From positions 1-52,762 of the forward strand of contig NZ_CAKZKO010000022.1 of the NCBI RefSeq assembly GCF_937123705.1: a stretch of 52,762 bases of DNA, given 5' to 3'. Of this stretch, positions 15,926 to 23,690 are shown piece by piece (positions within the stretch are counted from its first letter, which is position 1; each line of letters begins with the position of its first letter). A program made the position numbers and the translations under genes. Below the pieces are notes generated by a model. It was not told the origin of the DNA. It searched no databases and saw only the letters and a list, made by a program, of their open reading frames with translations. The DNA comes from an uncultured Paraglaciecola sp. (GTDB lineage Bacteria; Pseudomonadota; Gammaproteobacteria; Enterobacterales; Alteromonadaceae).

Positions 15926-17308
15926 ATGCGATGGAAAAACCACCAATATGGCAGTGAAACTAGTTTTTATCCCCTAGGGCCATTTAAAGTACGCCTGCCT
16001 TTTTTCCACTATAGATTTGAATTACCTGATTACCTTCAAGGGCTGTTGATGTGTGCCGTCGACTTGGCTGCTATACCCTTGATGGTAGAACTGCTTGGGA
16101 TGCCATTTGAAGCTGCCATTGCCATTGTCATGATCAATGGATTTTTATATTTATTACATCACATATTGGGCGACCCAGTAGTGCCAGGATGGATAACACC
16201 CGCGGTACCTTTGTTAATTACCTATGTGCAAACATTTGATCCAGGTACCGATAGGGTGCATGCCCTCATTGCGTTTCAGCTCACACTTGGATTGCTGGTT
16301 ATGGTGTTAGGGCAAACTAAACTTGCCGCCAAAGTTGTTATGCTTATCCCGTCAGCCATCAAATCGGGCGTCATATTAGGTGCGGGTCTAGCCGCTGTTG
16401 CAGTGGTCTTTAAAGAAGGCGGCAGGTTTGAGCAATTTCCCATTACTATCTCAGTTGCTGTGGGGTTGGCATTTTATCTCATTTTTTCGCCACACTTTGC
16501 TGGTCTTAAAAAGCGTAACCAATTTTGGGCTGCTTTTGGCAATTTGGGTATTTTTCCCATTATCATTTTAGCGGTGATTGTCGCACCACTGGTCTCTGAA
16601 GCCAGTTGGCCTGATATTGAGTGGGGCATAACGAGCCCAAGTTTTGCGTTAATGTTTAATGAATACACGGTGTTTGGTGTAGGTCTCCCAGAATTTTCTA
16701 TGTTTTTTACCGCTATCCCTACGGCACTTGCTGCATACATTGTGTTATTCGGTGACGTGCTGCAAACCAAGGCCATTTTAGATGAGGCTGACCACGTGAG
16801 GCCAGATGAAAAAATTGACTATGATCCCAATCGCTCTCATCTGATATTTGGCGGTAGAAACGTTTTAATGAGCATATTTGGCCCTGATGTTGTGATGTGC
16901 GGGCCTTTATGGGCCGCAATGCACGTTGTTATTGTAGAAAGATACAAGCAGGGAAGGGCCGCCATGCAATCTATCTTTGGCGGTTCTGGCTCATTTAGAT
17001 GGGGCACCAATACTGGGTTATTGCTGCTGCCTGTTGTTAGTTTGGTTCAGCCGATCTTAGGAGTCGCATTAGCGCTAACACTTTTAATCCAAGGTTTTGT
17101 GAGCTTTCGTATTGGTGTTATGGAAGCCAAGAGTCAAACAGACTTAGGTATCGCTGGGGTTATTGCCGCGATCCTTGTCATCAAAGGGGCCGCGTGGGCA
17201 TTTGCTGTAGGAATATTGTTGGTATTGTTGATTTACGGCAAACATTTTTTTAAGGGTGATACCGAAAATACATTGTTTAAACCATTGCCACGTAAAGGTG
17301 ATAAATAA
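15926..17308 (+). CDS. NCS2/xanthine-uracil-permease-like transporter
   Basis: 460 aa with about 12-14 hydrophobic segments. It has the inverted-repeat layout of the NCS2 (nucleobase/ascorbate) family, for example LQGLLMCAVDLAAIPLMVEL near the start, VMLIPSAIKSGVILGAGLAA in the middle and a long charged cytosolic loop (DEADHVRPDEKIDYDPNRSH) before FGPDVVMCGPLWAAMH. The substrate cannot be read from sequence; nucleobases are typical, but this branch is divergent and also recalls sulfate-permease-like proteins. It lies 140 bp upstream of a secreted cyclase-family hydrolase in the same orientation, so it may import that enzyme's product. Confidence 0.78.
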   Translation: MRWKNHQYGSETSFYPLGPFKVRLPFFHYRFELPDYLQGLLMCAVDLAAIPLMVELLGMPFEAAIAIVMINGFLYLLHHILGDPVVPGWITPAVPLLITYVQTFDPGTDRVHALIAFQLTLGLLVMVLGQTKLAAKVVMLIPSAIKSGVILGAGLAAVAVVFKEGGRFEQFPITISVAVGLAFYLIFSPHFAGLKKRNQFWAAFGNLGIFPIIILAVIVAPLVSEASWPDIEWGITSPSFALMFNEYTVFGVGLPEFSMFFTAIPTALAAYIVLFGDVLQTKAILDEADHVRPDEKIDYDPNRSHLIFGGRNVLMSIFGPDVVMCGPLWAAMHVVIVERYKQGRAAMQSIFGGSGSFRWGTNTGLLLLPVVSLVQPILGVALALTLLIQGFVSFRIGVMEAKSQTDLGIAGVIAAILVIKGAAWAFAVGILLVLLIYGKHFFKGDTENTLFKPLPRKGDK

Positions 17309-17448
17309 GGTGGTTAACCGCAATGCTACTTTTGCCAATTTTAGATGTGGCATAGGAACGATACAGCAGCATGTAAAGTTGAAAGATCTTTGTGCGTTCG
17401 TACAGGGAAAATAACTCGCCATTAGTGGCATAACAAGAAAGGTGGAAC

Positions 17449-18507
17449 ATGTCAGATATTACGATTAAGACAAAATTTAAGACGACTCTCTCTACGTTAT
17501 TTTTTGGGGTGGCGATGGCTACTATCTCTTTTGCCTCGCTTGCAGAGGATTCAACAAAAATTGCAGATTTATTAGCCGATTCGCCAAAAAATTGGGGTAA
17601 ATGGGGAAAGGACGACCAAATTGGGGCGCTCAATTATCTAGATGAGAATCAAGTCAAACGTGGTGTTAAAGCCGTTCGTTCTGGGGATCGCTTCACCCTG
17701 CAATTACCAATGGTTCACGGCATTGGTCCAGTATTTCCTGGTCGGATCCCCGTGATGCATTTTATGTCACAAGACGAAGGCATTTATTCTGCCAATAAGT
17801 CAGAGCCAGCTAGTGGTGGAATGAAATACTCTGATGATGCCGTATTTATGTACTTGCAAGGCACCACCCACATGGATGCGCTGGGTCATGCGTGGTATTC
17901 GGACCAAGTATATAATGGCAAATCATCAGACACGACCGTACACGGCCATGATTTCGTAGATATCGCGCAGTTAGGCAACGTAGGTGTGGCTGGCCGAGGT
18001 GTGTTAGTTGATGTAGGAAGACTGCGTGGTGATGCTAATCATCGCTTGGCGCCTAATGATTGTGTCACATTAAAAGACATTGAAGCCGCGGCTAAAAAGC
18101 AAAAACTAGAAATCAAAAAGAGAGATATTTTACTTATTCGCACTGGCTCAATGGGCCGTTTTTACGATGAGTCCGATAACAAAAATTGGAATGCCCTAAG
18201 CGAACCAGGATTGTGTCACAGTGACGCATTAGTTAATTGGATCGATGATATGGAAATTCCTGTTATCGCAGCGGATAATTTGGCCGTTGAAAAAGCCGCT
18301 CAAGATATTGATGGCAGCAGCGTGGTGATCCCTTTACACGGCGCGCTAATTAGAAACCTCGGTGTGGTTTTAACCGAGTTATATTGGCTCGATGATTTGG
18401 CAGATGATTCTGCAGAAGATGGCCAGTATAGTTTCTTTTTCACTGTTGCTCCTCTCAAGATGAAAGGCGGAACAGGTTCTCCAATCAATCCTATGGTCAT
18501 TAAGTAA
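17449..18507 (+). CDS. Secreted cyclase-family (kynurenine formamidase-like) metal hydrolase
   Basis: 352 aa. A signal peptide (residues ~1-32, ending near FASLAED) exports it. The metal-binding signature of the cyclase family (PF04199) is present as LQGTTHMDALGHAWY, giving the His-x3-Asp-x3-His ligand set, and a later VVIPLHGALIRNLGVVLTE fits the C-terminal strand with a conserved His. Family members hydrolyse amides or lactones such as N-formylkynurenine, isatin and arylformamides. The large size (usual ~220-330) and the periplasmic location distinguish it from KynB. An AAAGGTGG ribosome-binding site precedes the ATG. A terminator follows directly. Confidence 0.85.
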   Translation: MSDITIKTKFKTTLSTLFFGVAMATISFASLAEDSTKIADLLADSPKNWGKWGKDDQIGALNYLDENQVKRGVKAVRSGDRFTLQLPMVHGIGPVFPGRIPVMHFMSQDEGIYSANKSEPASGGMKYSDDAVFMYLQGTTHMDALGHAWYSDQVYNGKSSDTTVHGHDFVDIAQLGNVGVAGRGVLVDVGRLRGDANHRLAPNDCVTLKDIEAAAKKQKLEIKKRDILLIRTGSMGRFYDESDNKNWNALSEPGLCHSDALVNWIDDMEIPVIAADNLAVEKAAQDIDGSSVVIPLHGALIRNLGVVLTELYWLDDLADDSAEDGQYSFFFTVAPLKMKGGTGSPINPMVIK

Positions 18508-18518
18508 CGCTTGAAAAA

Positions 18519-18538
18519 AAGGGGCTATTCAGCCCCTT
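18519..18538 (+). terminator. Rho-independent-like terminator after the cyclase gene
   Basis: AAGGGGCT (18519-18526) pairs with AGCCCCTT (18531-18538) around a 4-base loop, 12 bp past the cyclase stop. The U tract is short (TTCACTCATTTT), so efficiency is uncertain; a preceding A run could serve the opposite strand. Confidence 0.65.
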
Positions 18539-18649
18539 CACTCATTTTATCTCAGATAAAAAATGCGAGATTGTTCGACTTCACCTCTGAATATGCTGAT
18601 AATAGGCTGTCAAGTCTGAAAATTTTAAACAATATTTACTGGAATAATT

Positions 18650-19573
18650 TTGAAAATTAACCTATCACGCTATTTACCCTTTTTCTTCACTTCTTTGTTG
18701 ATGTCATCATGCGCGGCAGTCGGCCTGCAAGATGAATCGGCTGTTGCTAGCACAAACCCTGTGGCAAAAAGCGTAGTCAAAATTGAATCCAATGCTTATG
18801 CAGAGATTGTATCTGATACCGCGTCATTAACTGCGCAATATGGCGCGGAGAACGTTTTGGTTGTGCTGGATATTGATAACACCATTCTGACTAGCACGAC
18901 AGATTTGGGCAGTGATGTTTGGTATCAGTGGCAAAGGGGAAAACTTGCCGTAAAGCCCACTGCAGCGCAGCAAGTCGCTTGTTTGTTTGAAGACTCAATC
19001 GGCTTGCTATACGAATTAGCGCCTATGAAGCTGACCGAGCAGAATGTGGATCACAACATAACTAACTGGCAAAAAGCAGGGCATACCGTTATTGCATTAA
19101 CCTCACGTGCACCTAAGTATCGTGCGGCGACCGAGCGTGAATTAGCCCGTAATCAGGTTAATTTAGCGGCAAGCGCTCTTGTACCAAAAGGGCAGGATTC
19201 AATGACATTTCGCGAGATAAAAGGCCGAGAAATTAGCTACATGCAAGGGGTGATGATGACCTCTGGCTTGAATAAAGGCGAAATGTTGCAACACCTTCTA
19301 GATAAAACTCAGAGAGAATTTTCGGCTATTGTTTTTGTAGATGATTCACAAAAGAATATTGATAATATCTATAAGGCTTATCAGGATGTTAAAAATCTGG
19401 ATATGCGCATTTATCACTACACCCATATAGAAGATCAGCGCGAAAAACAATTTGGCCATGTATTAACCCAAGATCAAGCCGATAACATGGCCGAGCAATG
19501 GCTGCAATTGAATAGAACATTGCAGCAGATCTTTCCAGCTAGAGATCTAGAGCAAGGTTGTTTGGGTCGTTAA
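18650..19573 (+). CDS. DUF2608 HAD-like lipoprotein, copy 2
   Basis: 307 aa, the same length as copy 1 and identical over long stretches (VLVVLDIDNTILTSTTDLGS, EISYMQGVMMTSGLNKGEML, EKQFGHVLTQDQADNMAEQW). All HAD motif residues are kept. The lipobox is MSSC (Cys21). Differences cluster in the N-terminal mature region and around the middle helices, as expected for diverging duplicates. It uses the same TTG start with GGA ~6-9 bp upstream inside a duplicated leader (18574-18649). Followed by a terminator at 19605. Confidence 0.82.
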   Translation: MKINLSRYLPFFFTSLLMSSCAAVGLQDESAVASTNPVAKSVVKIESNAYAEIVSDTASLTAQYGAENVLVVLDIDNTILTSTTDLGSDVWYQWQRGKLAVKPTAAQQVACLFEDSIGLLYELAPMKLTEQNVDHNITNWQKAGHTVIALTSRAPKYRAATERELARNQVNLAASALVPKGQDSMTFREIKGREISYMQGVMMTSGLNKGEMLQHLLDKTQREFSAIVFVDDSQKNIDNIYKAYQDVKNLDMRIYHYTHIEDQREKQFGHVLTQDQADNMAEQWLQLNRTLQQIFPARDLEQGCLGR

Positions 19574-19604
19574 AGAATGTTGGGCGTAAAGTCTCTCTTT
19601 TATT

Positions 19605-19631
19605 AAGCCTAAAGATGGGATCTTCAGGCTT
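19605..19631. terminator. Terminator hairpin after DUF2608 copy 2, homologous to the nagP terminator
   Basis: AAGCCTAAAGA / TCTTCAGGCTT, an 11-bp stem with one mismatch and a TGGGA loop. The hairpin downstream of nagP (33450-33476) has the same stem and the same loop. It can serve the DUF2608 gene (plus strand) but appears to have arrived with the nagP-like remnant beside it. Confidence 0.7.
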
Positions 19632-19640
19632 AATAGAATG

Positions 19641-19712
19641 TTAAGATCATTATCTGATTTTATGACCTTTTAAGGCGTAAAACAGGATAAATCCGTAACA
19701 AGGTAGCATCAT
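19641..19712 (-). pseudogene. Remnant of the 3' end of a nagP-like sugar transporter gene
   Basis: On the minus strand this reads MMLPCYGFILFYALKGHKIR then stops, nearly identical to the C-terminus of the NagP protein at 33486-34799 (WMMLPCYGFILFYALKGHKI). The Trp codon just before is TGA here. Nucleotide similarity continues through the terminator, covering about 19604-19718 against 33449-33563 at roughly 80% or more by eye. The rest of a transporter gene is absent. It is a partial duplication or the last trace of a lost paralogue. Confidence 0.8.
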
Positions 19713-19901
19713 TCAATAAGTAGATTGTTTATCCTTAACTTCTGGGTTTAAAAGAAATGTCCAAAAGTCTCCACTGAGTTTAAGTTTAAGATTTGGGTAT
19801 ATACCAAGAAACGGGTTAGTCGCGAGCAATAGTAAATCTCTTATTGATATGGCAATTAGCAGTACACCCGCTAAGAAAAAATATAGGATGCTGCCTTCCA
19901 T
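19713..19901 (-). CDS. Small hypothetical membrane protein
   Basis: 62 codons from ATG 19901 (a TTG at 19922 would add 7). Residues ~4-30 form one hydrophobic helix (SILYFFLAGVLLIAISI) and the rest is polar. A purine-rich stretch (GGGGGTTAAGG) precedes the ATG. I do not recognise a family. Its stop is the codon where similarity to the nagP tail begins, so its end may be an accident of that junction. Real gene or chance frame cannot be decided here. Confidence 0.35.
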   Translation of the reverse strand: MEGSILYFFLAGVLLIAISIRDLLLLATNPFLGIYPNLKLKLSGDFWTFLLNPEVKDKQSTY

Positions 19902-19993
19902 AGCCTTAACCCCCAGTTTCAATTAGCTTGAGGCACCATATACAAATGCCAACACCTGCAATTAGCATTCACGCAATCCACTCATAGAATAGT

Positions 19994-20027
19994 GTCCGAT
20001 TCGGACGGTATTTGTGTCCGCGGACAC
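19994..20027. promoter_or_regulatory. Two helically phased palindromes, candidate activator sites for the sigma-54 promoter
   Basis: GTCCG-ATT-CGGAC (19994-20006) and the perfect GTGTCCGCGGACAC (20014-20027) share the half-site GTCCG. Their centres are 20.5 bp apart, two turns of the helix, so bound dimers would lie on the same face. They lie 60-90 bp upstream of the sigma-54 promoter, the normal place for an NtrC-type activator. The only such activator in the window is encoded at 25041, four genes downstream of this promoter. Confidence 0.75.
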
Positions 20028-20082
20028 TTTTTTCAAAAATAAAATTCAATAGTTATTTTAAAAAAAACAATGACTTAATAAC

Positions 20083-20098
20083 TGGCACGGCTTTAGCA
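20083..20098 (+). promoter_or_regulatory. Sigma-54 (RpoN) promoter of the export operon
   Basis: TGGCACGGCTTTAGCA matches the -24/-12 consensus TGGCAC-N5-TTGCA, with exact GG-N10-GC spacing. Transcription would begin near 20109, ahead of the 28-codon ORF and the adaptor gene. An AT-rich stretch lies between the palindromes and the promoter, suited to DNA looping. Confidence 0.82.
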
Positions 20099-20189
20099 TT
20101 AATTCCTAAATAAAGCAGACGAAATGTAATGATGATTATAATTACGGTTCGCAATTGGCTCATTAATACAGAACTTTAAAGGTATTCAA

Positions 20190-20276
20190 ATGATTATTTA
20201 TTTTCTTATCTCACCAATAACCGTTTTGATGCTTGCTTGGGTTATTTCTTTGTTCGAACAACCTGTAAGCGCATAA
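20190..20276 (+). CDS. 28-codon membrane-peptide ORF at the head of the sigma-54 operon
   Basis: ATG at 20190 with AAAGG 7 bp upstream, stop TAA at 20274. The peptide is strongly hydrophobic (LISPITVLMLAWVIS at residues 6-20) with a short polar end (LFEQPVSA), consistent with a single-helix inner-membrane microprotein. It lies ~80 bp downstream of the predicted transcription start and 41 bp before the adaptor start. I know of no named family. It could be a transporter subunit, a substrate-like peptide or a regulatory leader; chance is possible given the short length. Confidence 0.5.
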   Translation: MIIYFLISPITVLMLAWVISLFEQPVSA

Positions 20277-20317
20277 GTAATGCTTATTTTTTAATTTTTT
20301 ATCAAAGGCTCATCAAT

Positions 20318-21574
20318 ATGATTAAAGACACTAGCGCCACCGACATCGAAGTCTCAGAAACATCATTCAATAAACGCAAACTGATGATTGTTTCAATATT
20401 AATATTCATCGTTGCTACAAGTGCATACGCTTACATTGGGTCTCCCTCAGCTAATCGCTCCATCGATAGTGCATCGGTTCAAATAGCGACCTTAGAAGTA
20501 GGGGATTTGATAAGAGACGTATTATCTACTGGTAAAATTGTTGCTGCCAATGCACCGCAACTATATTCACCCGAGCAAGGATTCGTAAATTTAAAGGTTA
20601 ATGCTGGCGACACAGTAACCATTGGACAAATTGTTGCTTCTGTTGATAGCCCTGAATTGCAAAATCAATTGCAACAAGAACGTTCTGAATTGGGGCGTTT
20701 ATCTGGCGAACTGGCTAGACAAAAACTCGACGCCCGTCGTCAAACCTTACAGTTAACTAAACTTTTTGATTTAGCCGAAGTTGACTTACAAGCTGCCCAT
20801 CGTGAAGAAAGGCGTGCCCAAACTTCTATTGTGAGCAACGTAATTAGTCAAATTGATTTGGAAAAAGCAATCGATGATTTAGCCCGCGCCAAATTGACTT
20901 TTAAGCACGCTAAAGAAGAAGTCACATTGGCTAAAGATACCCTTGAATTTGAACTGGATAGTGCACGCAGTACCGTTTCCCGCCAAGAATTAGTGGTGGC
21001 TGAACTCGAACGTAAAACCAGTGAGTTGAATATTTTGGCGAGTGTAGATGGCGTGGTGGGTAACTTACTTACTCAACAACGTTCGTTAGTCAGTAAAAAC
21101 CAACCACTTATGACACTAGTCGATCTAAGCGCTTATGAGGCCGAGCTAAATGTAGCAGAAAGTTATGCAAATGAACTAAGCCTAGGCATGGAAGTAGAAA
21201 TCTCCATTGGAGGACAAGAGTTAGTAGGGACCTTGTCTGGTATCTCCCCTGAGGTCACTAATCGTGAAGTAACCACAAGAGTGCGCTTCGATCAAAAAGA
21301 CATCAGAGGTATCCGCCAAAATCAACAAGTCACAGCGCGTATTTTGTTAGAAAACAAATCCCAAGTTTTAAAAGTACGTCGCGGAAGTTTTGTACAAGCA
21401 GGTGGTTTTGTTGCCTACAAGTTAGAAGGTGATGTAGCAAAACGAGTGCCTATCCAAATTGGCGCGACCAGCATGCGAGAAGTGGAAATACTCACCGGCC
21501 TAAATGCCAACGACCAAATTATCATCTCAACTTACGAAGCGTTTGACGATTCCGAGTCAATCTTACTTAACTAA
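20318..21574 (+). CDS. Periplasmic adaptor (HlyD/MacA-like) of the sigma-54-controlled ABC exporter
   Basis: 418 aa from ATG 20318. The frame is open for 27 more codons upstream, but that part overlaps the small ORF and lacks a ribosome-binding site, while AAAGG precedes 20318. One membrane helix (~24-42) anchors it. Lipoyl/biotinyl-like halves are visible in LYSPEQGFVNLKVNAGDTVT and ILASVDGVVGNLLTQQRSLV, flanking a coiled-coil (residues ~100-220, rich in QQERSEL, EERRAQT). Beta-barrel and membrane-proximal domains follow. It should link the permeases to an outer-membrane channel encoded elsewhere. Confidence 0.88.
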   Translation: MIKDTSATDIEVSETSFNKRKLMIVSILIFIVATSAYAYIGSPSANRSIDSASVQIATLEVGDLIRDVLSTGKIVAANAPQLYSPEQGFVNLKVNAGDTVTIGQIVASVDSPELQNQLQQERSELGRLSGELARQKLDARRQTLQLTKLFDLAEVDLQAAHREERRAQTSIVSNVISQIDLEKAIDDLARAKLTFKHAKEEVTLAKDTLEFELDSARSTVSRQELVVAELERKTSELNILASVDGVVGNLLTQQRSLVSKNQPLMTLVDLSAYEAELNVAESYANELSLGMEVEISIGGQELVGTLSGISPEVTNREVTTRVRFDQKDIRGIRQNQQVTARILLENKSQVLKVRRGSFVQAGGFVAYKLEGDVAKRVPIQIGATSMREVEILTGLNANDQIIISTYEAFDDSESILLN

Positions 21575-21628
21575 GTTAAACCAAGAATTTATAGAAACTA
21601 AACAGAATTATTTAAAAGGATCATGAAC

Positions 21629-22363
21629 ATGCTATCAATGAAAAATATCACCAAAGTCTATCAAACAGAAAAAGTGCAGACACACGCACTGCGAGACTTT
21701 AATTTAAATGTAGAAGAAGGCGAGTTTATCGCCGTAACCGGGCCATCAGGTTCGGGTAAAACTACGTTCTTGAACATTGCGGGTATGTTGGAAGATTTCA
21801 GCTCTGGCGAATTTCTATTGGATGGCGTTGACATTGGTAAACTAAACGACAACCAACGCGCCGATTTGAGAAACCAAAAAATAGGTTTTATATTCCAGGG
21901 GTTTAACCTAATTCCTGATTTGAACTTGTACGAAAACGTTGAAGTACCGTTGCGCTATCGTGGCATTAAATCAGCTGAACGCAAGCGCAGAATTGAAGAC
22001 TGTCTTGAAAAAGTAGGCTTAGCCAGCCGGGCAAAACATTTGCCACAGCAGCTTTCAGGTGGGCAACAACAACGAGTCGCAATTGCAAGAGCATTAGCGG
22101 GCGAACCTAGATTTTTACTAGCGGATGAACCAACCGGTAATTTAGACAGCTTGATGGCGCGTCAAGTAATGGAATTGCTAGAAAACATCAATAAAGAAGG
22201 GGCAACCATTGTTATGGTGACTCACGATCCTGAATTAGCTCGTCGTGCACCTAGAAATATTCAAGTTGTAGATGGTCAATTAGCGGACTTTACTTTATAT
22301 CAAAGTCGAGAAAGCGGAGTTGTTGTACCTCAGTCAGAATTGCCAAAAGTTGCGGAGGTGTAA
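21629..22363 (+). CDS. ABC transporter ATP-binding protein, MacB/LolD type
   Basis: 244 aa from ATG 21629, preferred over ATG 21623 because AAGGA lies 8 bp upstream of the former and only 2 bp from the latter. Complete motifs: Walker A GPSGSGKTT, Q-loop FIFQGFNLIPDLNLYENV, signature [17 protein letters not shown], Walker B FLLADEPTGNLD, switch His in VMVTHDPE. It powers the two permeases encoded directly downstream; its stop overlaps the region of the next ribosome-binding site (GGAGG) and the permease start is one base past the stop. Confidence 0.92.
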   Translation: MLSMKNITKVYQTEKVQTHALRDFNLNVEEGEFIAVTGPSGSGKTTFLNIAGMLEDFSSGEFLLDGVDIGKLNDNQRADLRNQKIGFIFQGFNLIPDLNLYENVEVPLRYRGIKSAERKRRIEDCLEKVGLASRAKHLPQQLSGGQQQRVAIARALAGEPRFLLADEPTGNLDSLMARQVMELLENINKEGATIVMVTHDPELARRAPRNIQVVDGQLADFTLYQSRESGVVVPQSELPKVAEV

Positions 22364-22364
22364 A

Positions 22365-23678
22365 ATGTTTAGCCACTATATAGATTTAGCTTGGCGTAGC
22401 TTTAAACGCACGCCTCTAGTATCAATATTAATGGTGCTGGCTATTGCCGTAGGGATTGGTATTACCATGACCAGTTTGTCGGTTTATCACATGATGTCTA
22501 TGGATCCCATTCCATCAAAAAGTGACCAGCTTTTTAACCTTCAATTAGGCACTATGGATGATGGCAATACATGGTGGACTGAAGATGATTTGCCCCATCA
22601 AATCACATACAAAGACGCCATATCACTCTATCAAGCAGACACTCCAATGCGCAAAGTGCCGTCTATCAAAAGTGGGTTTACAGTGCACATGAATAGCGAT
22701 CACGTAAAACCATTTTTAGAAAGTACTCGCGTAACGGGTCGCGACTTTTTTGCCATGTTTAATCTTGAATTCTTATACGGCGACACTTGGTCAATGGCGC
22801 AAGAAAAAGGGGCCGCACCGGTAGTTGTTATAAGTGAAGAACTCAACGACAAATTATTTGGAGGTGAAAACTCGATTGGCAAACAAATTTACTTAGATGA
22901 CGCTAGCTTCCAAATAGTAGGCGTGACTAAAAAATGGAATATTCATATTAAGTACTACGATATTAATAATGGCGCGTTTGTTAACAGCGAAAAAGTGTTT
23001 ATACCATTTTCACTGATACCCGCTATGGAAATTCCAACTTGGGGTAATACCAATAGCTGGAAATATGAAGAAGTTAACACCTATCAAGATCGCTTAAACT
23101 CAGAAATGTACTGGATACAGTTTTGGGTTGAACTTACATCACCTAAACAAGAAACAAAATATCGTGAGTTTTTAAGTGCCTATTTAGACGGGCAAGGTCA
23201 GCTTGGGCGATACACCCGAGAAAAAGAGTATTTCGGCCTGCGCAACGTCAACCAGTGGCTAACCTACAATAATGTTGTGTCTGAAGAGAATAGAATTTTA
23301 GTTGGACTAAGTTTTATGTTCCTTGTTGTGTGCTTGGCAAATATTTTAGGATTACTGTTGGGTAAGTTTTTGCGCCGCGCACCAGAAGTGGGAGTACGTC
23401 GAGCACTAGGTGCAAGTAAACGCAATATCTTTATGCAGCATTTAGTAGAAGTGTCATTGCTTGGGTTTATGGGAGGGATCTTAGGCATAGGTCTGGCCCA
23501 ACTTGGATTGTGGGGTGTGCGCTCAACTTACAGTTATTACTCGGACTTGGCCACAATGGACTTAAGTATGCTCCTTGCAGCGCCGGTAATTGCGATAAGC
23601 GCGTGCGTTGTGGCCGGATTATACCCAGCTTGGTTAGTGTGTAGAACCACACCTGCCCTTTATTTAAAAACCCAATAG
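22365..23678 (+). CDS. ABC transporter permease 1 (MacB/FtsX type)
   Basis: 437 aa from ATG 22365, with GGAGG 6 bp upstream. An N-terminal helix (~16-40, SILMVLAIAVGIGITMTSLS), a large periplasmic domain (~45-310) rich in Trp and Tyr, and three C-terminal helices (~320-430) with the FtsX motif EVGVRRALGASKRNIFMQHL. It differs from the classic single MacB because the operon encodes two dissimilar permeases, which probably form a heterodimer. Substrate unknown; family members move lipoproteins, peptides and macrolides. Confidence 0.88.
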   Translation: MFSHYIDLAWRSFKRTPLVSILMVLAIAVGIGITMTSLSVYHMMSMDPIPSKSDQLFNLQLGTMDDGNTWWTEDDLPHQITYKDAISLYQADTPMRKVPSIKSGFTVHMNSDHVKPFLESTRVTGRDFFAMFNLEFLYGDTWSMAQEKGAAPVVVISEELNDKLFGGENSIGKQIYLDDASFQIVGVTKKWNIHIKYYDINNGAFVNSEKVFIPFSLIPAMEIPTWGNTNSWKYEEVNTYQDRLNSEMYWIQFWVELTSPKQETKYREFLSAYLDGQGQLGRYTREKEYFGLRNVNQWLTYNNVVSEENRILVGLSFMFLVVCLANILGLLLGKFLRRAPEVGVRRALGASKRNIFMQHLVEVSLLGFMGGILGIGLAQLGLWGVRSTYSYYSDLATMDLSMLLAAPVIAISACVVAGLYPAWLVCRTTPALYLKTQ

Positions 23679-23690
23679 GAGCGGATAAAA

